From the NCBI GenBank assembly GCA_007748055.1, contig CP036279.1, positions 4,464,001 through 4,528,000 on the forward strand: a stretch of 64,000 bases of DNA, written 5' to 3'. This stretch comes from Kolteria novifilia (GTDB taxonomy: Bacteria; Planctomycetota; Planctomycetia; Kolteriales; Kolteriaceae). The notes beneath the pieces are model-generated. The model ran no database searches. It had not been told where the DNA came from and saw only the letters and a program-made list of their open reading frames with translations. A program made the translations under genes and the position numbers. Positions 51,942-60,259 of this stretch are shown here, one piece after another (position 1 is the first letter of the stretch; each line of letters opens with the position of its first letter).

Positions 51942-53359
51942 GTCCTCGCCACCACGATCACCCTGTCGCGACCGCGCCGTCCGCGCTCACCACGCCGACC
52001 AACACCCGTCGTCGCGCTCGCCAGCACTTGCTTCGTTGGACCGTCGGTCTCGTGCTGGGAACCATGCAATTGATGGTCGCCGGCTGTGCCGCGCTGACCA
52101 ACCCCGTCGCCGATGGCGTTCCCGTCCATCGCGTCCCCGACGAGCTTCTGGGCGAATCGAAGAACGACCGCGAAACAATCCCGCTCACGTGGCTTCGTCG
52201 AGAACCGACCGACAAGTTCCTCCTCGCTCCGGGCGACACGATCGGCGTCTGGGTCGAGGGCGTGCTCGGCGACCGAAACGCCAACCCACCGATCTACATC
52301 CCGGGACGGTTCTCCTTCACGGGACGCAACGAGCCGCCGGCGGTGGGATTCCCCTTCCTCGTCCGCGAGGATGGGACCATCTCCTTGCCGCTGATCGATC
52401 CGATCGACGTTCGCGGGATGACCCTTCGCCAGGCCGAGGACGCGATTCGCAACGCCTACACCGTCGACAACAAGATCTTGTTGCCCGGGCGTGAGCGGAT
52501 CATCGTCTCGCTCATGCTGCCCCGAACTCACCGCGTTTGGGTCATTCGGCAGGAGACCGGTGGCTTCACCGTCGGCACCGAAGGCACCGTCGCGGTCTCC
52601 AATAAGTTCGCCTCGGGCCACGTGATCGACTTGCCCGCCTACGACAACGACGTCCTGACCGCCGTCGGCCAATCGGGCGGTCTGCCGGGTCTCGACGCGT
52701 TCAACGAGATCGTCGTCTTCAAGGGTGTCTTGAACAAAGGCGGCAACGGCAAGGCGATCATGCACGAACTGGAGCAACTTCCGCCTGGGGGTTGCGACTA
52801 CTGGGCCGAGCAGATGGGCGTTCGCATCATTCGCATTCCACTGCGGATGGTGCCGGGGACGCCGCCCCCCTTCTCGCCGGAGGACGTGATTCTCGAAACC
52901 GGGGACGTCGTCTTCATCGAGGCTCGCAACGAGGAGGGAGTCTTCTACACCGGCGGACTCTTGCCGCCGGGGCAATACTCGTTGCCGCGTGACTTCGACC
53001 TCGACGTCATCCAGGCCGTCTCGTTCGTCAACGGACCACTCGTCAACGGCGGCTTCAATGTCGACAATCTCAATGGAGCCTTGATCGCGCCGCGCATCGG
53101 CGGCCCCTCGCCGAGTCTCTTGGTGATTCTCCGCAAGACCGAGGGAGGAGCACACATCCCGATTCGCGTCGACCTCAACCGAGCGATGCGCGATCCACGC
53201 GAGCGAATCCTGATCCAGCCCGATGACGTGCTGATCTTGCAGGAAACGATCGGAGAAGCGGTCGCCCGCTACGTGACCCAGACCGTCTTCCTCGACTTCC
53301 TCGGCTTCTTCGTCAATCGCCAGGACGCCCAGGGCACGGTCAACGTCTCGACCCCGTAA
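51938..53359 (+). CDS. Polysaccharide export outer-membrane protein, Wza-like
   Basis: 473 residues. A signal region (WTVGLVLGTMQLMVAGC) ends in a lipobox. LLAPGDTIGVWVEGVLGDR starts the polysaccharide-export domain, with VREDGTISLPLIDPIDVRGMTLRQAEDAIRNAY the conserved core, and two SLBB-like segments follow (PAYDNDVLTAVGQSGGLPGLDAFNEIVVF; VFYTGGLLPPGQYSLPRDFDLDVIQAVSFVNG). It forms the outer-membrane channel for capsule or exopolysaccharide. Start GTG 51938 overlaps the lipoprotein gene. The Wzc-like kinase and other export genes are not adjacent here. Confidence 0.85.
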   Translation: MSPRHHDHPVATAPSALTTPTNTRRRARQHLLRWTVGLVLGTMQLMVAGCAALTNPVADGVPVHRVPDELLGESKNDRETIPLTWLRREPTDKFLLAPGDTIGVWVEGVLGDRNANPPIYIPGRFSFTGRNEPPAVGFPFLVREDGTISLPLIDPIDVRGMTLRQAEDAIRNAYTVDNKILLPGRERIIVSLMLPRTHRVWVIRQETGGFTVGTEGTVAVSNKFASGHVIDLPAYDNDVLTAVGQSGGLPGLDAFNEIVVFKGVLNKGGNGKAIMHELEQLPPGGCDYWAEQMGVRIIRIPLRMVPGTPPPFSPEDVILETGDVVFIEARNEEGVFYTGGLLPPGQYSLPRDFDLDVIQAVSFVNGPLVNGGFNVDNLNGALIAPRIGGPSPSLLVILRKTEGGAHIPIRVDLNRAMRDPRERILIQPDDVLILQETIGEAVARYVTQTVFLDFLGFFVNRQDAQGTVNVSTP

Positions 53360-53378
53360 TCAACAGGACGCCGCTCGC

Positions 53379-53702
53379 TCAGGTGGCGGCGCCGTCGTCC
53401 TCGAGGTTGCCGGCCTGTCGCTGAGCCTCGATCTCCGCCTTGACCTCGTCGATGTAGTCCGCGGTGAGCATGGCATCAATCTCGTTGCTCGAAGGTAGCG
53501 CGTGGTCGCGTTGGGCCGTGGCCTGCGTTCGAAGGAACGAAACGTAAGCGTCGGGGGTAAAGGAATAGCCCTCCTCGGCGGCGAGACGAGCGATTTGATT
53601 CGGCAAGTCCTCGGCATCAGGGGGGATCGAGTCATATCGCGAACGCAGTCCGTCCTCTTCCCGAACCCTTCGCAAGAACGCCGCGACCTGATCGATCGAC
53701 AT
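53379..53702 (-). CDS. Nif11-like leader-peptide-family protein
   Basis: 107 residues. The first ~60 (MSIDQVAAFLRRVREEDGLRSRYDS through LAAEEGYSFTPDAYVSFL) match the Nif11 domain pattern, which occurs in nitrogen-fixation proteins and as leader sequences of ribosomal peptide natural products. No GG cleavage site and no cysteine-rich core follow; the C-terminus is acidic (YIDEVKAEIEAQRQAGNLED). No modifying enzyme is adjacent. ATG 53702 has an ideal AGGAGG at 5 bases, so it is a real gene. It is convergent with the Wza-like gene. Confidence 0.78.
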   Translation of the reverse strand: MSIDQVAAFLRRVREEDGLRSRYDSIPPDAEDLPNQIARLAAEEGYSFTPDAYVSFLRTQATAQRDHALPSSNEIDAMLTADYIDEVKAEIEAQRQAGNLEDDGAAT

Positions 53703-53904
53703 GTGCCTCCTCCTTCCAACTACGTATCCATTGGTCATCCTGGTCGAGTATCGACAACAACTCCTCATACGAAATCGCGATGGTTCGTTGCCAACACGCT
53801 GTTTCAATGGATAGATTAAGGACGAAGTGGGCGAACGTCCTGGTCGACAACGAGGCATTTGTCGACGGCCGCCACCACACCCACCCCATGCAAGGGCCGA
53901 TCGA

Positions 53905-54282
53905 GTGAGCCTGATCACGATAGTCTTTTCGCTGTTGGCGTTTGCCGTCGCCCTGGTCATTCTTGGCATCGCGGCCCTCCCCGCGATCGGGGTGGCGTTG
54001 GCGGTCGGCCCCCTTTGCCGGGCTTGGCTGGGAGAGGTGGAATTGTCGCCGCGACGGTTCGATCAACTGGAAGAAGTGATTCTCAACTACAGCTTGGGGG
54101 CCTTCGTCCTCTTCATCGCCTTCCTGATGGGGCAGATGGGGTTCTGGGCGATGCTCTTTTTGGTGCTGGGAGCGGTCCTCGCCGGCGCCTTGGGTGCGAC
54201 CGCTCGCGACGAGAAGCGGCTCGCCGCGAAGCCTTCACCGGCTAGCCCTTCTCTCTCCGACGGCACCAACTCGGCCAATTGA
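53905..54282 (+). CDS. Small membrane protein of unknown function
   Basis: 125 residues. Two strong membrane segments (FSLLAFAVALVILGIAALPAIGVALAV, then FVLFIAFLMGQMGFWAMLFLVLGAVLAGALGA) flank a short loop with basic residues (WLGEVELSPRRFDQLEEV). The start GTG 53905 is one of several options in a frame open to 53827. I do not recognise the family. It is between Nif11-like and the minus-strand lipoprotein gene, with no clear partner. Confidence 0.6.
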   Translation: MSLITIVFSLLAFAVALVILGIAALPAIGVALAVGPLCRAWLGEVELSPRRFDQLEEVILNYSLGAFVLFIAFLMGQMGFWAMLFLVLGAVLAGALGATARDEKRLAAKPSPASPSLSDGTNSAN

Positions 54283-54296
54283 CGACGAATCGACCG

Positions 54297-54686
54297 TCAT
54301 TTCTTGGCGATGTCCAGATCGAACGTGAAGTTGGTCGTCCCCTCGCCGACCTTGGCCCGCAACGGGCTCTTGGCACCATAGGGGGCGTAGCGCGGATCGG
54401 GCATCGCATTGTTCGCCTGGCGTTCGATCTGGACGCGATACTCGCCCTCGGGAACGGCCGACATTTCGAACTTGCCCTCGCGATCCGTCTGCCCCATGTG
54501 TCCTGCCTCGGTCCCCTCGAGACTCACGAACATGACGTGGGCGTTGTCGAGTGGCTTTCCCTGCACCGTGACCAATCCGGCAACGGGGTACGGCTTGGCG
54601 GCGGAAGCCACCTCCGAACCGCAACCGATCAATTGGCTGGTGGCAAGGCACACCAACGCCAGCGAAACACGTCGACCGACTCTCAT
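54297..54686 (-). CDS. Lipoprotein with carboxypeptidase-regulatory-like (transthyretin-like) domain
   Basis: 129 residues. Signal peptide (RRVSLALVCLATSQLIGC) with a lipobox, then a beta-sandwich motif typical of planctomycete lipoproteins: PVAGLVTVQGKPLDNAHVMFV, GQTDREGKFEMSAVPEGEYRVQIE. Such domains are common at cell surfaces, with no known catalytic role. ATG 54686 chosen at the signal peptide. It is on its own, 610 bases past the start of the DUF1559 cluster on the same strand. Confidence 0.82.
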   Translation of the reverse strand: MRVGRRVSLALVCLATSQLIGCGSEVASAAKPYPVAGLVTVQGKPLDNAHVMFVSLEGTEAGHMGQTDREGKFEMSAVPEGEYRVQIERQANNAMPDPRYAPYGAKSPLRAKVGEGTTNFTFDLDIAKK

Positions 54687-54834
54687 CGTTTCCAATTGAA
54701 CCTCCTCATGGACGACCGTCGTTGGAATCTGATGCCGCAAGTGATCAGGAAACTTCGAAGATGCGTTCGCGACCCTTCGAAGGCCAACGAGCGCCTGCCA
54801 AACCGTTCTGGCTACCATGCCCTGCTCACGCTCA

Positions 54835-54924
54835 CTTGGGCAGGTAGAGTGTGACTCACGCCGCGGCGGGGACATGGCCCCCAAGAGTTCTTGAGCAGAG
54901 GATGAACCCGCTAAAAACGACTAG
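54835..54924 (+). repeat. R3-like fragment (right half)
   Basis: GGACATGGCCCCCAAGAGTTC (in 54871-54892) and the ending ACGACTAG (54917-54924) match the right half of R3. The left half is missing. The rest of the gap from 54687 to 54834 shows nothing I can support. Confidence 0.5.
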
Positions 54925-54942
54925 TGTATCGTCAAACGTCCA

Positions 54943-55000
54943 ACTTCGGGTTGCCGGTGACGTTGCTTGTTCTCACTGGCTGCCAAGGGGTTAGGGTTGC
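54943..55000 (+). repeat. R4 hairpin repeat, copy 3 (decayed)
   Basis: AACTTCGGGTTGCCGGTGACG followed by TTCTCACTGGCTGCC is close to copies 1 and 4. The second hairpin arm is decayed (AAGGGGTTAGGG). It lies just left of an intact R3 copy. Confidence 0.55.
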
Positions 55001-55032
55001 ACGAACACCAACTTCAAGTTGGAATAGAGCCG

Positions 55033-55186
55033 TAGTGTCCTGATTGGCAAGTTCGTTTCACGAAAACCCGTTCCCCACTCGTGCGGGAAGGTGCTGAGTC
55101 AGAGGCGTTACCCGCATGCCCACGACGAGCGTGGGTATGGCACCCAAGATTCGATTGGTCAAGAAGTGAACCGATCAGCCCACTAG
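55033..55186 (+). repeat. R3 element, copy 2
   Basis: About 150 bp with inward ends GTGTCCTGATTGGCAAGTTC on the left and GTGGGCTGATCGGTTCAC on the right, CTAG at 55183-55186, and TA at 55033-55034. The internal hairpin is CCCACGACGAGCGTGGG. The right CTAG is the stop codon (TAG on the minus strand) of the first DUF1559 gene. Confidence 0.82.
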
Positions 55187-56130
55187 TACCCCTCGACGAT
55201 TTCATTGCCTTGAGGCGTGTTGATCCCTTGCCAGCCATCGCCATCGATACTGTCGCTGATGAATCGCACCGAGCCGTCAAGAAAGACACCGTTGACGCCG
55301 CCGGGGTGATAGCTCCCCACCGTGCCATAGTTCGACTGACTCGACGCGGTGTTGTACGTGATGTACGGGCTGTTGGGCGTCGCTCGCTTGTGCGTGGAGT
55401 AGCCGACGTTCCCGTAGTTGGGCCGGGGATCGAACCAACTGCGACCGCGGGTGTTCCTGTGGGCTACCGGGACGACGTAGTCCAGTCCCTTGGCGAATTC
55501 CGAGAAGGCCATCGTCTTGCTGATGCCGTCGACGACGTTGCGGAGTTTCATCTGCGAGTCCCACGTCGTTCCCGCCGTCGTCGCCGACTGGAGCCCCCAG
55601 CGCGACGCGAACGGACCATTGCTCGAACTGTTGCCGTGTCGCCCACAGAGGCCGTAGCTATGACTCGAGGACGAAGCCGGATAGTTGTGAGCTCCGTAGG
55701 TACCATCCGCGATCTGCAGGGCACTGGGACAGGTGAAGGCCGCGAAGGTCGCCTTGCGAACGGTCGTGTTGCTCGCGTGCTGCGGACCGTGGGTGAAATT
55801 GATCTGATCGTAGAGAATGGTCTGATCAATATAGGGCAGCAACATCGTGTGAACGGTGTGCGCGTATTCTCCATTGTCGGTTTCGCAGCAGCAGTCATCG
55901 CCGGACACGTGATTGACGCCGCGGGGAATCACGCCGTTGGTCGCGTCGAGATAGTTGGCCAACGCGACGCCGATCTGCTTGAGGTTGCTCGTGCATTGGG
56001 CCCGCCGGGCGGCTTCGCGAGCTTGCTGGATCGCGGGAAGAAGCAACCCAACCAAGACCCCGATGATTGCGATCACCACGAGTAGTTCGATGAGCGTAAA
56101 CGCACGCGATCGTCTCGTACCAAGCGTCAT
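55183..56130 (-). CDS. DUF1559 pseudopilin-like protein 1
   Basis: 315 residues. A type IV prepilin N-terminus ([20 protein letters not shown]) gives cleavage before the Phe and a membrane helix; [14 protein letters not shown] follows, the DUF1559 hallmark. Triple-cysteine block [39 protein letters not shown], and [16 protein letters not shown] are conserved in all four tandem copies, and the protein ends QGNEIVEGY. These proteins are thought to form pilus-like or surface structures; their function is unproven. ATG 56130 has GGAGG at 4 bases. Most divergent of the four; last in the minus-strand cluster. Confidence 0.9.
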   Translation of the reverse strand: MTLGTRRSRAFTLIELLVVIAIIGVLVGLLLPAIQQAREAARRAQCTSNLKQIGVALANYLDATNGVIPRGVNHVSGDDCCCETDNGEYAHTVHTMLLPYIDQTILYDQINFTHGPQHASNTTVRKATFAAFTCPSALQIADGTYGAHNYPASSSSHSYGLCGRHGNSSSNGPFASRWGLQSATTAGTTWDSQMKLRNVVDGISKTMAFSEFAKGLDYVVPVAHRNTRGRSWFDPRPNYGNVGYSTHKRATPNSPYITYNTASSQSNYGTVGSYHPGGVNGVFLDGSVRFISDSIDGDGWQGINTPQGNEIVEGY

Positions 56131-56210
56131 CTTCACCTCCAAGTCACGCAATGACATGATTCAACGACATGCGATATGACGATGTCGTAATTTGCAACCC
56201 ATTGAGATGA

Positions 56211-57158
56211 TCAATACCCCTCGACGATTTCATTGCCTTGAGGCGTGCAGAGGGCCTGCCAACTCGACCCGTCGATCCCATTTCCGATGAACGTTACGGT
56301 TCCGTCCAGAAGCAGAGCGTTCACTCCCCCTGGGTGGGCACTGCCAACGGTTCCCCAGTTGATATCCGTGCTGTAAGTCGCCTCTGGGTTGTTGGGAGTC
56401 GATCTGTTGGACGAGGAGAAGCTGATGTTGCCATAGGCGAGGGTTGGGTCGAACCAACTCCCACCCATGCGGGATCGCGTCGAGCTGTATTTCGGCAGAA
56501 TGTACTCCAGTCCCTTGGCGTACTCCGAGAACCCGATCGTCTTGCTCAAGCCATCGACGACATTCCGGAGCCGCATCTGGCCATCGACCACGCTTGGTGG
56601 TGACGCGCCGGCGTTGACAAGTCCCCAACGCGACGCGAAGACGCCGCTGCCGGTTCGCGAACCGTGGATACCACACAACCCGTAGGTGTGACTCGATCCG
56701 GCGGCCGGATAGTTATGTGGAGCGTAGCCGTTGACATCGATCACCATGGCGCTGGGACACATGAAGACGTCGACGTTCGTCGCCCGCGCCGTCGTGTTCT
56801 CCGCGCTCGAGGCGCGAACGTTGAAGTTGATCTGATCGTAGAGATTCTGCTGATCCATGTAGGGAAGCAACATCGAGTGAATCGTGTGGCCAACTTCGCC
56901 GTTGTCAGTGACGCAGCAACAGGAAGGCCCCGTCGAGTGATTCACCGCGCGAGGAATAACACCATTGGTCGAGTCGAGGTAGTTATGCAACGCCGTCCCG
57001 AGCTGCTTGAGATGACTGGCGCACTGGGCGCGGCGTGCCGCCTCTCGCGCTTGCTGGATCGCGGGAAGAAGTAGTCCGACTAAAACCCCGATGATCGCGA
57101 TCACCACAAGCAACTCGATGAGCGTAAACGCACTTGGCCGCCTCTTGCGAAGCGTCAT
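56211..57158 (-). CDS. DUF1559 pseudopilin-like protein 2
   Basis: 315 residues, prepilin start [18 protein letters not shown], then [41 protein letters not shown], triple cysteine [46 protein letters not shown] and a C-terminal EIVEGY. Closest to the third gene. ATG 57158 has GGAGGTGGAG upstream. It is separated from gene 1 by 80 bases and from gene 3 by 93; each gene has its own ribosome site, consistent with repeated duplication. Likely one transcript with its neighbours, but no terminator or promoter is identified. Confidence 0.92.
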   Translation of the reverse strand: MTLRKRRPSAFTLIELLVVIAIIGVLVGLLLPAIQQAREAARRAQCASHLKQLGTALHNYLDSTNGVIPRAVNHSTGPSCCCVTDNGEVGHTIHSMLLPYMDQQNLYDQINFNVRASSAENTTARATNVDVFMCPSAMVIDVNGYAPHNYPAAGSSHTYGLCGIHGSRTGSGVFASRWGLVNAGASPPSVVDGQMRLRNVVDGLSKTIGFSEYAKGLEYILPKYSSTRSRMGGSWFDPTLAYGNISFSSSNRSTPNNPEATYSTDINWGTVGSAHPGGVNALLLDGTVTFIGNGIDGSSWQALCTPQGNEIVEGY

Positions 57159-57251
57159 CTCCACCTCCTCGACAACAGTTGACGGTCCAAACAGACCATC
57201 GAATGAGTTGAACTCGGGCGCGAACGAACCTCGTGGCGAATCATCCCACGT

Positions 57252-58190
57252 TTAGTAGCCTTCGACGATCTCGCTTCCCTGAACGGAGCCGAGCGCCTGC
57301 CACGTGTTGCCCTCGATACCGTTGCCAACGAAACGAACCGTTCCATCCAAGAGGACGGCGTTGACGCCCCCGGTGTGGTAACTTCCCACCGCGCCGTGAT
57401 TGCGAACTCCCCCCCAGTTCGGCTCCGGGTTGTTCGGCGTACTAATGGGGTGGGTCGTGAACCCGGTGTTGCCGTAGGCCGCGTTGCCGTCAAACCAACT
57501 GCGGCCCATTCTGTTGATTTGACCCGCCTCGACGATGTAGTCCAGTCCCTTGGCGACTTCGGAGAAGGCGATCGTCTTGCTCAGCCCGTCGGTGACGTTC
57601 CGCAGCCGCATTTGGGAATCGACCACCGTCGGTGGCGGGCCCTCCTTGATCAGCCCCCAGCGCGAGGCGAAGGCGCCACTGCCGGTTCGCGAGCCGTGGA
57701 TACCGCAGACGCCGTAGCCGTGGCTGGAGGTCGCGGCGGGATAGTTGTGCTGCGCGTAATTGGTTTCCCTAATAACTAGGGCGCTGGGACACATGTATGC
57801 GGTGACGACGCTCCTTCTGACCGTCGTGTTGTTCGCGTGGTTGGTGCGGACATCGAAGTTGATCTGGTCGTAGAGATTCTGTCGATCAACGAAGGGCAAG
57901 AGCATCGAGTGAATCGTGTGTCCGACTTCGCCGTTGTCGGTGACACAGCAACAATTGGGACCGGTTGAGTGGTTGACGGCACGGGGAATGACGCCGGCGG
58001 TGGTGTCCAAGTAGTTGTGCAACGCCGTTCCAATCTGCTTGAGATTGTTGGCGCATTGGGCACGCCGAGCCGCTTCCCGGGCTTGCTGAATCGCGGGCAA
58101 GAGGAGCCCGACAAGCACGCCGATGATCGCGATGACGACCAACAACTCTACCAATGTAAAACCAAGCGAACGCTTCTTCCGAAATGCCAT
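57252..58190 (-). CDS. DUF1559 pseudopilin-like protein 3
   Basis: 312 residues: prepilin start [59 protein letters not shown], triple cysteine NCCCVTDN, TDGLSKTIAFSEVAKGLDYIV, TGGVNAVLLDGTVRFVG, and the end GSEIVEGY. Shorter loops than gene 2 in the middle (WFDGNAAYGNTGF). ATG 58190 has GGAGG at 5 bases. The frame stays open further upstream, through sequence unrelated to the family. Confidence 0.92.
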   Translation of the reverse strand: MAFRKKRSLGFTLVELLVVIAIIGVLVGLLLPAIQQAREAARRAQCANNLKQIGTALHNYLDTTAGVIPRAVNHSTGPNCCCVTDNGEVGHTIHSMLLPFVDRQNLYDQINFDVRTNHANNTTVRRSVVTAYMCPSALVIRETNYAQHNYPAATSSHGYGVCGIHGSRTGSGAFASRWGLIKEGPPPTVVDSQMRLRNVTDGLSKTIAFSEVAKGLDYIVEAGQINRMGRSWFDGNAAYGNTGFTTHPISTPNNPEPNWGGVRNHGAVGSYHTGGVNAVLLDGTVRFVGNGIEGNTWQALGSVQGSEIVEGY

Positions 58191-58272
58191 TCCCGCCTCC
58201 CAAACGCTAAACCTGCCGGTACCCCAAGCCCTAAGATCGGAGGCGGCGGGATTTCGAGAAACACCGGAAGAG

Positions 58273-59214
58273 TCAGTATCCCTCAACAATCTCCCCGCCC
58301 TGGGGTGTGCTAAGAGCTTGCCAATTCTCCCCGTCAATCCCGCTGCTAACGAATCGCACCGTTCCGTCCATGAAGACGCAGTTGACGCCGCCACCGTGGT
58401 AGCTTCCCACGGTCGCCATGTTGAGATCGGCCGCGTGATAGGCCGTCTCCGGGTTCAACGGCGTCGCCTTCAAGTGGGTGGAGAACCCGGTATTGCCGAA
58501 GGTCCCCCTCGGATCGAACCAGCTTCGTCCCATGTTCGGTCGATCGGACGTTCGAATGATGTACTCGAGTCCCTTGGCGAACTCCGAGAAGGCCATCGTC
58601 TTGCTCAAACCGTCGGCGATGTTTCGCAAACGCATCTGAGAATCCAACGTCACCGGCGGCGTCGACGCCTCGATGAGTCCCCACCGCGAAGCAAAGACGC
58701 CGTTGGTCGACCCGGATCCGTGCTTGCCGCAGACGCCGTAGCCGTGACTGGAGGTCGCGGCGGGGTAGTTGTGCTGCGCGTAGGTGCCATCCTCGATGAC
58801 CAGGGCGCTGGGACACATCAGCGCGTTGATGGGCGTGACGCGAACGGTGGTGTTGCTCGCGTGCCGCGGCTCGTAGGCGAAGTTGATCTGGTCGTAGAGA
58901 TTCTGCTGATCGAGAAAGGGAAGCAACATCGTGTGGATGGTGTGCGCGTACTCGTTGTTATCGGTCACGCAACAACAGGAGGGCCCAGTCGAATGATTGA
59001 CCGCGCGAGGGATGACTCCGTTGGTCGCGTCGAGGTAGTTGTGAAGAGCGGTCCCGATCTGTTTGAGGTTGCTGGCGCACTGCGCTCGGCGGGCCGCTTC
59101 GCGGGCTTGCTGGATCGCCGGAAGCAGGAGTCCGACCAGGACACCGATGATCGCGATGACCACGAGCAACTCAACGAGTGTAAATGCAAGTCGCCGACGA
59201 TACCGTTCGATCAT
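58273..59214 (-). CDS. DUF1559 pseudopilin-like protein 4
   Basis: 313 residues and first of the cluster: prepilin start [59 protein letters not shown], triple cysteine [46 protein letters not shown] and the end [11 protein letters not shown] 59214 has AGGGA just upstream. Cluster order 4-3-2-1 on the minus strand, with the same gap of about 80 bases after each, suggests a polycistronic unit with its promoter upstream of 59214. Confidence 0.92.
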   Translation of the reverse strand: MIERYRRRLAFTLVELLVVIAIIGVLVGLLLPAIQQAREAARRAQCASNLKQIGTALHNYLDATNGVIPRAVNHSTGPSCCCVTDNNEYAHTIHTMLLPFLDQQNLYDQINFAYEPRHASNTTVRVTPINALMCPSALVIEDGTYAQHNYPAATSSHGYGVCGKHGSGSTNGVFASRWGLIEASTPPVTLDSQMRLRNIADGLSKTMAFSEFAKGLEYIIRTSDRPNMGRSWFDPRGTFGNTGFSTHLKATPLNPETAYHAADLNMATVGSYHGGGVNCVFMDGTVRFVSSGIDGENWQALSTPQGGEIVEGY

Positions 59215-59964
59215 TCCCTGAGGTCCCTTCCAGTAGAAATGTGTACTGGATGACGACAGCTAGGTTCGTGCCAGAATCGCTTCCCGGAAGCGATGTTCGA
59301 CGCAACCCCTTGCGGTGGCCTCACTCACGTCAACGAGATTTCTCGTGTCATCACCGAGCGAGCGACCCCAGTGCCCGCTTGCTCGGCATCGCTGCCACCG
59401 TGTCCCGCACAACCCAACGACACCGAAGAGCGATCGCGGTCCCCTCACTCGCCTCGTGTGGTGGTCGACGATCCAGCGTTCGCTCTCTTCCACGTCAGGT
59501 CGTGACTTGCTCGGAGAGCCAATCCGCGCGAGTCGCAGGCGCGCGCGCACCCTCCGGCCATGGACTTATTTAGGATCCCTTATGATGTCTCGTGGCATCA
59601 CGAAAACAAATAAAAGGGCCCTACGCCCTACGGCGGTCTCACGAGTTGTTCGCGATCATCTCCTCTTGAGTTGCAAGCAGAACGCGCGGCCAACGCTTCG
59701 TCCGCTTCCATCTTACCGACCCCCGCGAATCGAGCAGGTCGTCGAGAAAGTGCGGCCCGCGGTCACCCACGGAAATAGGTCGAGCGAGAACACTGCAACA
59801 GGAACACTCGACCCAAGTCTTATTACAGCCGCGCCATTCGTCGCTGTCAACAACTGCGCATCCGACAGCGACGATTTCTTACAAAATCAGCACCGGTGAA
59901 GCCTGATTGCCCCGGCTCGTCGGCGGTCCGCGCGGAGGCTGCGGAGCGATTTCCCCACGGCCCA
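59215..59964. other. Intergenic region upstream of the DUF1559 cluster
   Basis: 750 bases without a supported gene. It should include the promoter of the DUF1559 cluster, but I could not fix it. There is an AT-rich stretch at 59590-59620 (CACGAAAACAAATAAAAGG) beside a GGGCCC..CTACGCCCTACGG segment. No copy of R1, R2 or R4. Confidence 0.35.
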
Positions 59965-60147
59965 GCAGTCCTAGTTGGTTCGCTCAATGCCAAGAGACCT
60001 CTTGGGTGCCGAGACCCACGCCCGTCGTGGGCATGCTCAAGAGACCCACGCCCGTCGTGGGATGAGGGAAACACCTCTGATTCAGCACGCACCCGCACGA
60101 TTGGGGAACGAGATCTTACGTAAGGAACTCACCAATCGGGACACTCG
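59965..60147 (-). repeat. R3 element, copy 3 (inverted, hairpin duplicated)
   Basis: Read on the minus strand: GTGTCCCGATTGGTGAGTTCC start, a TCGTTCCCCAATCGTGCGGG segment matching copy 2, two tandem 30-base hairpin units (CCCACGACGGGCGTGGGTC, 60011-60061), then GGCACCCAAGAGG and a decayed end. The CTAG borders are lost (TCGAG at the right). It differs from the other copies by duplication of the hairpin. Confidence 0.7.
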
Positions 60148-60167
60148 AGCACTGTCGAGCGACTAAC

Positions 60168-60232
60168 TTCGGGTTGCCGGTGGTGTCACTCATTTTCGCT
60201 GGCTGACAAGCAGCCAGTGGCATCCGAACATC
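60168..60232 (+). repeat. R4 hairpin repeat, copy 4
   Basis: CTAACTTCGGGTTGCCGG, then TGTCACTCATTTTCGCTGGC, then TGACAAGCAGCCAGTGGCAT: the fullest copy. Arms GCTGGCTG and CAGCCAGT pair around ACAAG. It lies downstream of the secreted cyclase-fold gene at 60260 (minus strand). Confidence 0.65.
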
Positions 60233-60259
60233 AGGTGCTAACCGTACCCTAGCGTTTCT

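Noticed and set aside
55081-56085. 334-codon plus-strand frame opposite DUF1559 gene 1
   Set aside because: It begins within R3 and runs antisense to a clear prepilin-like gene; similar antisense frames occur opposite all four DUF1559 genes because those genes are similar.
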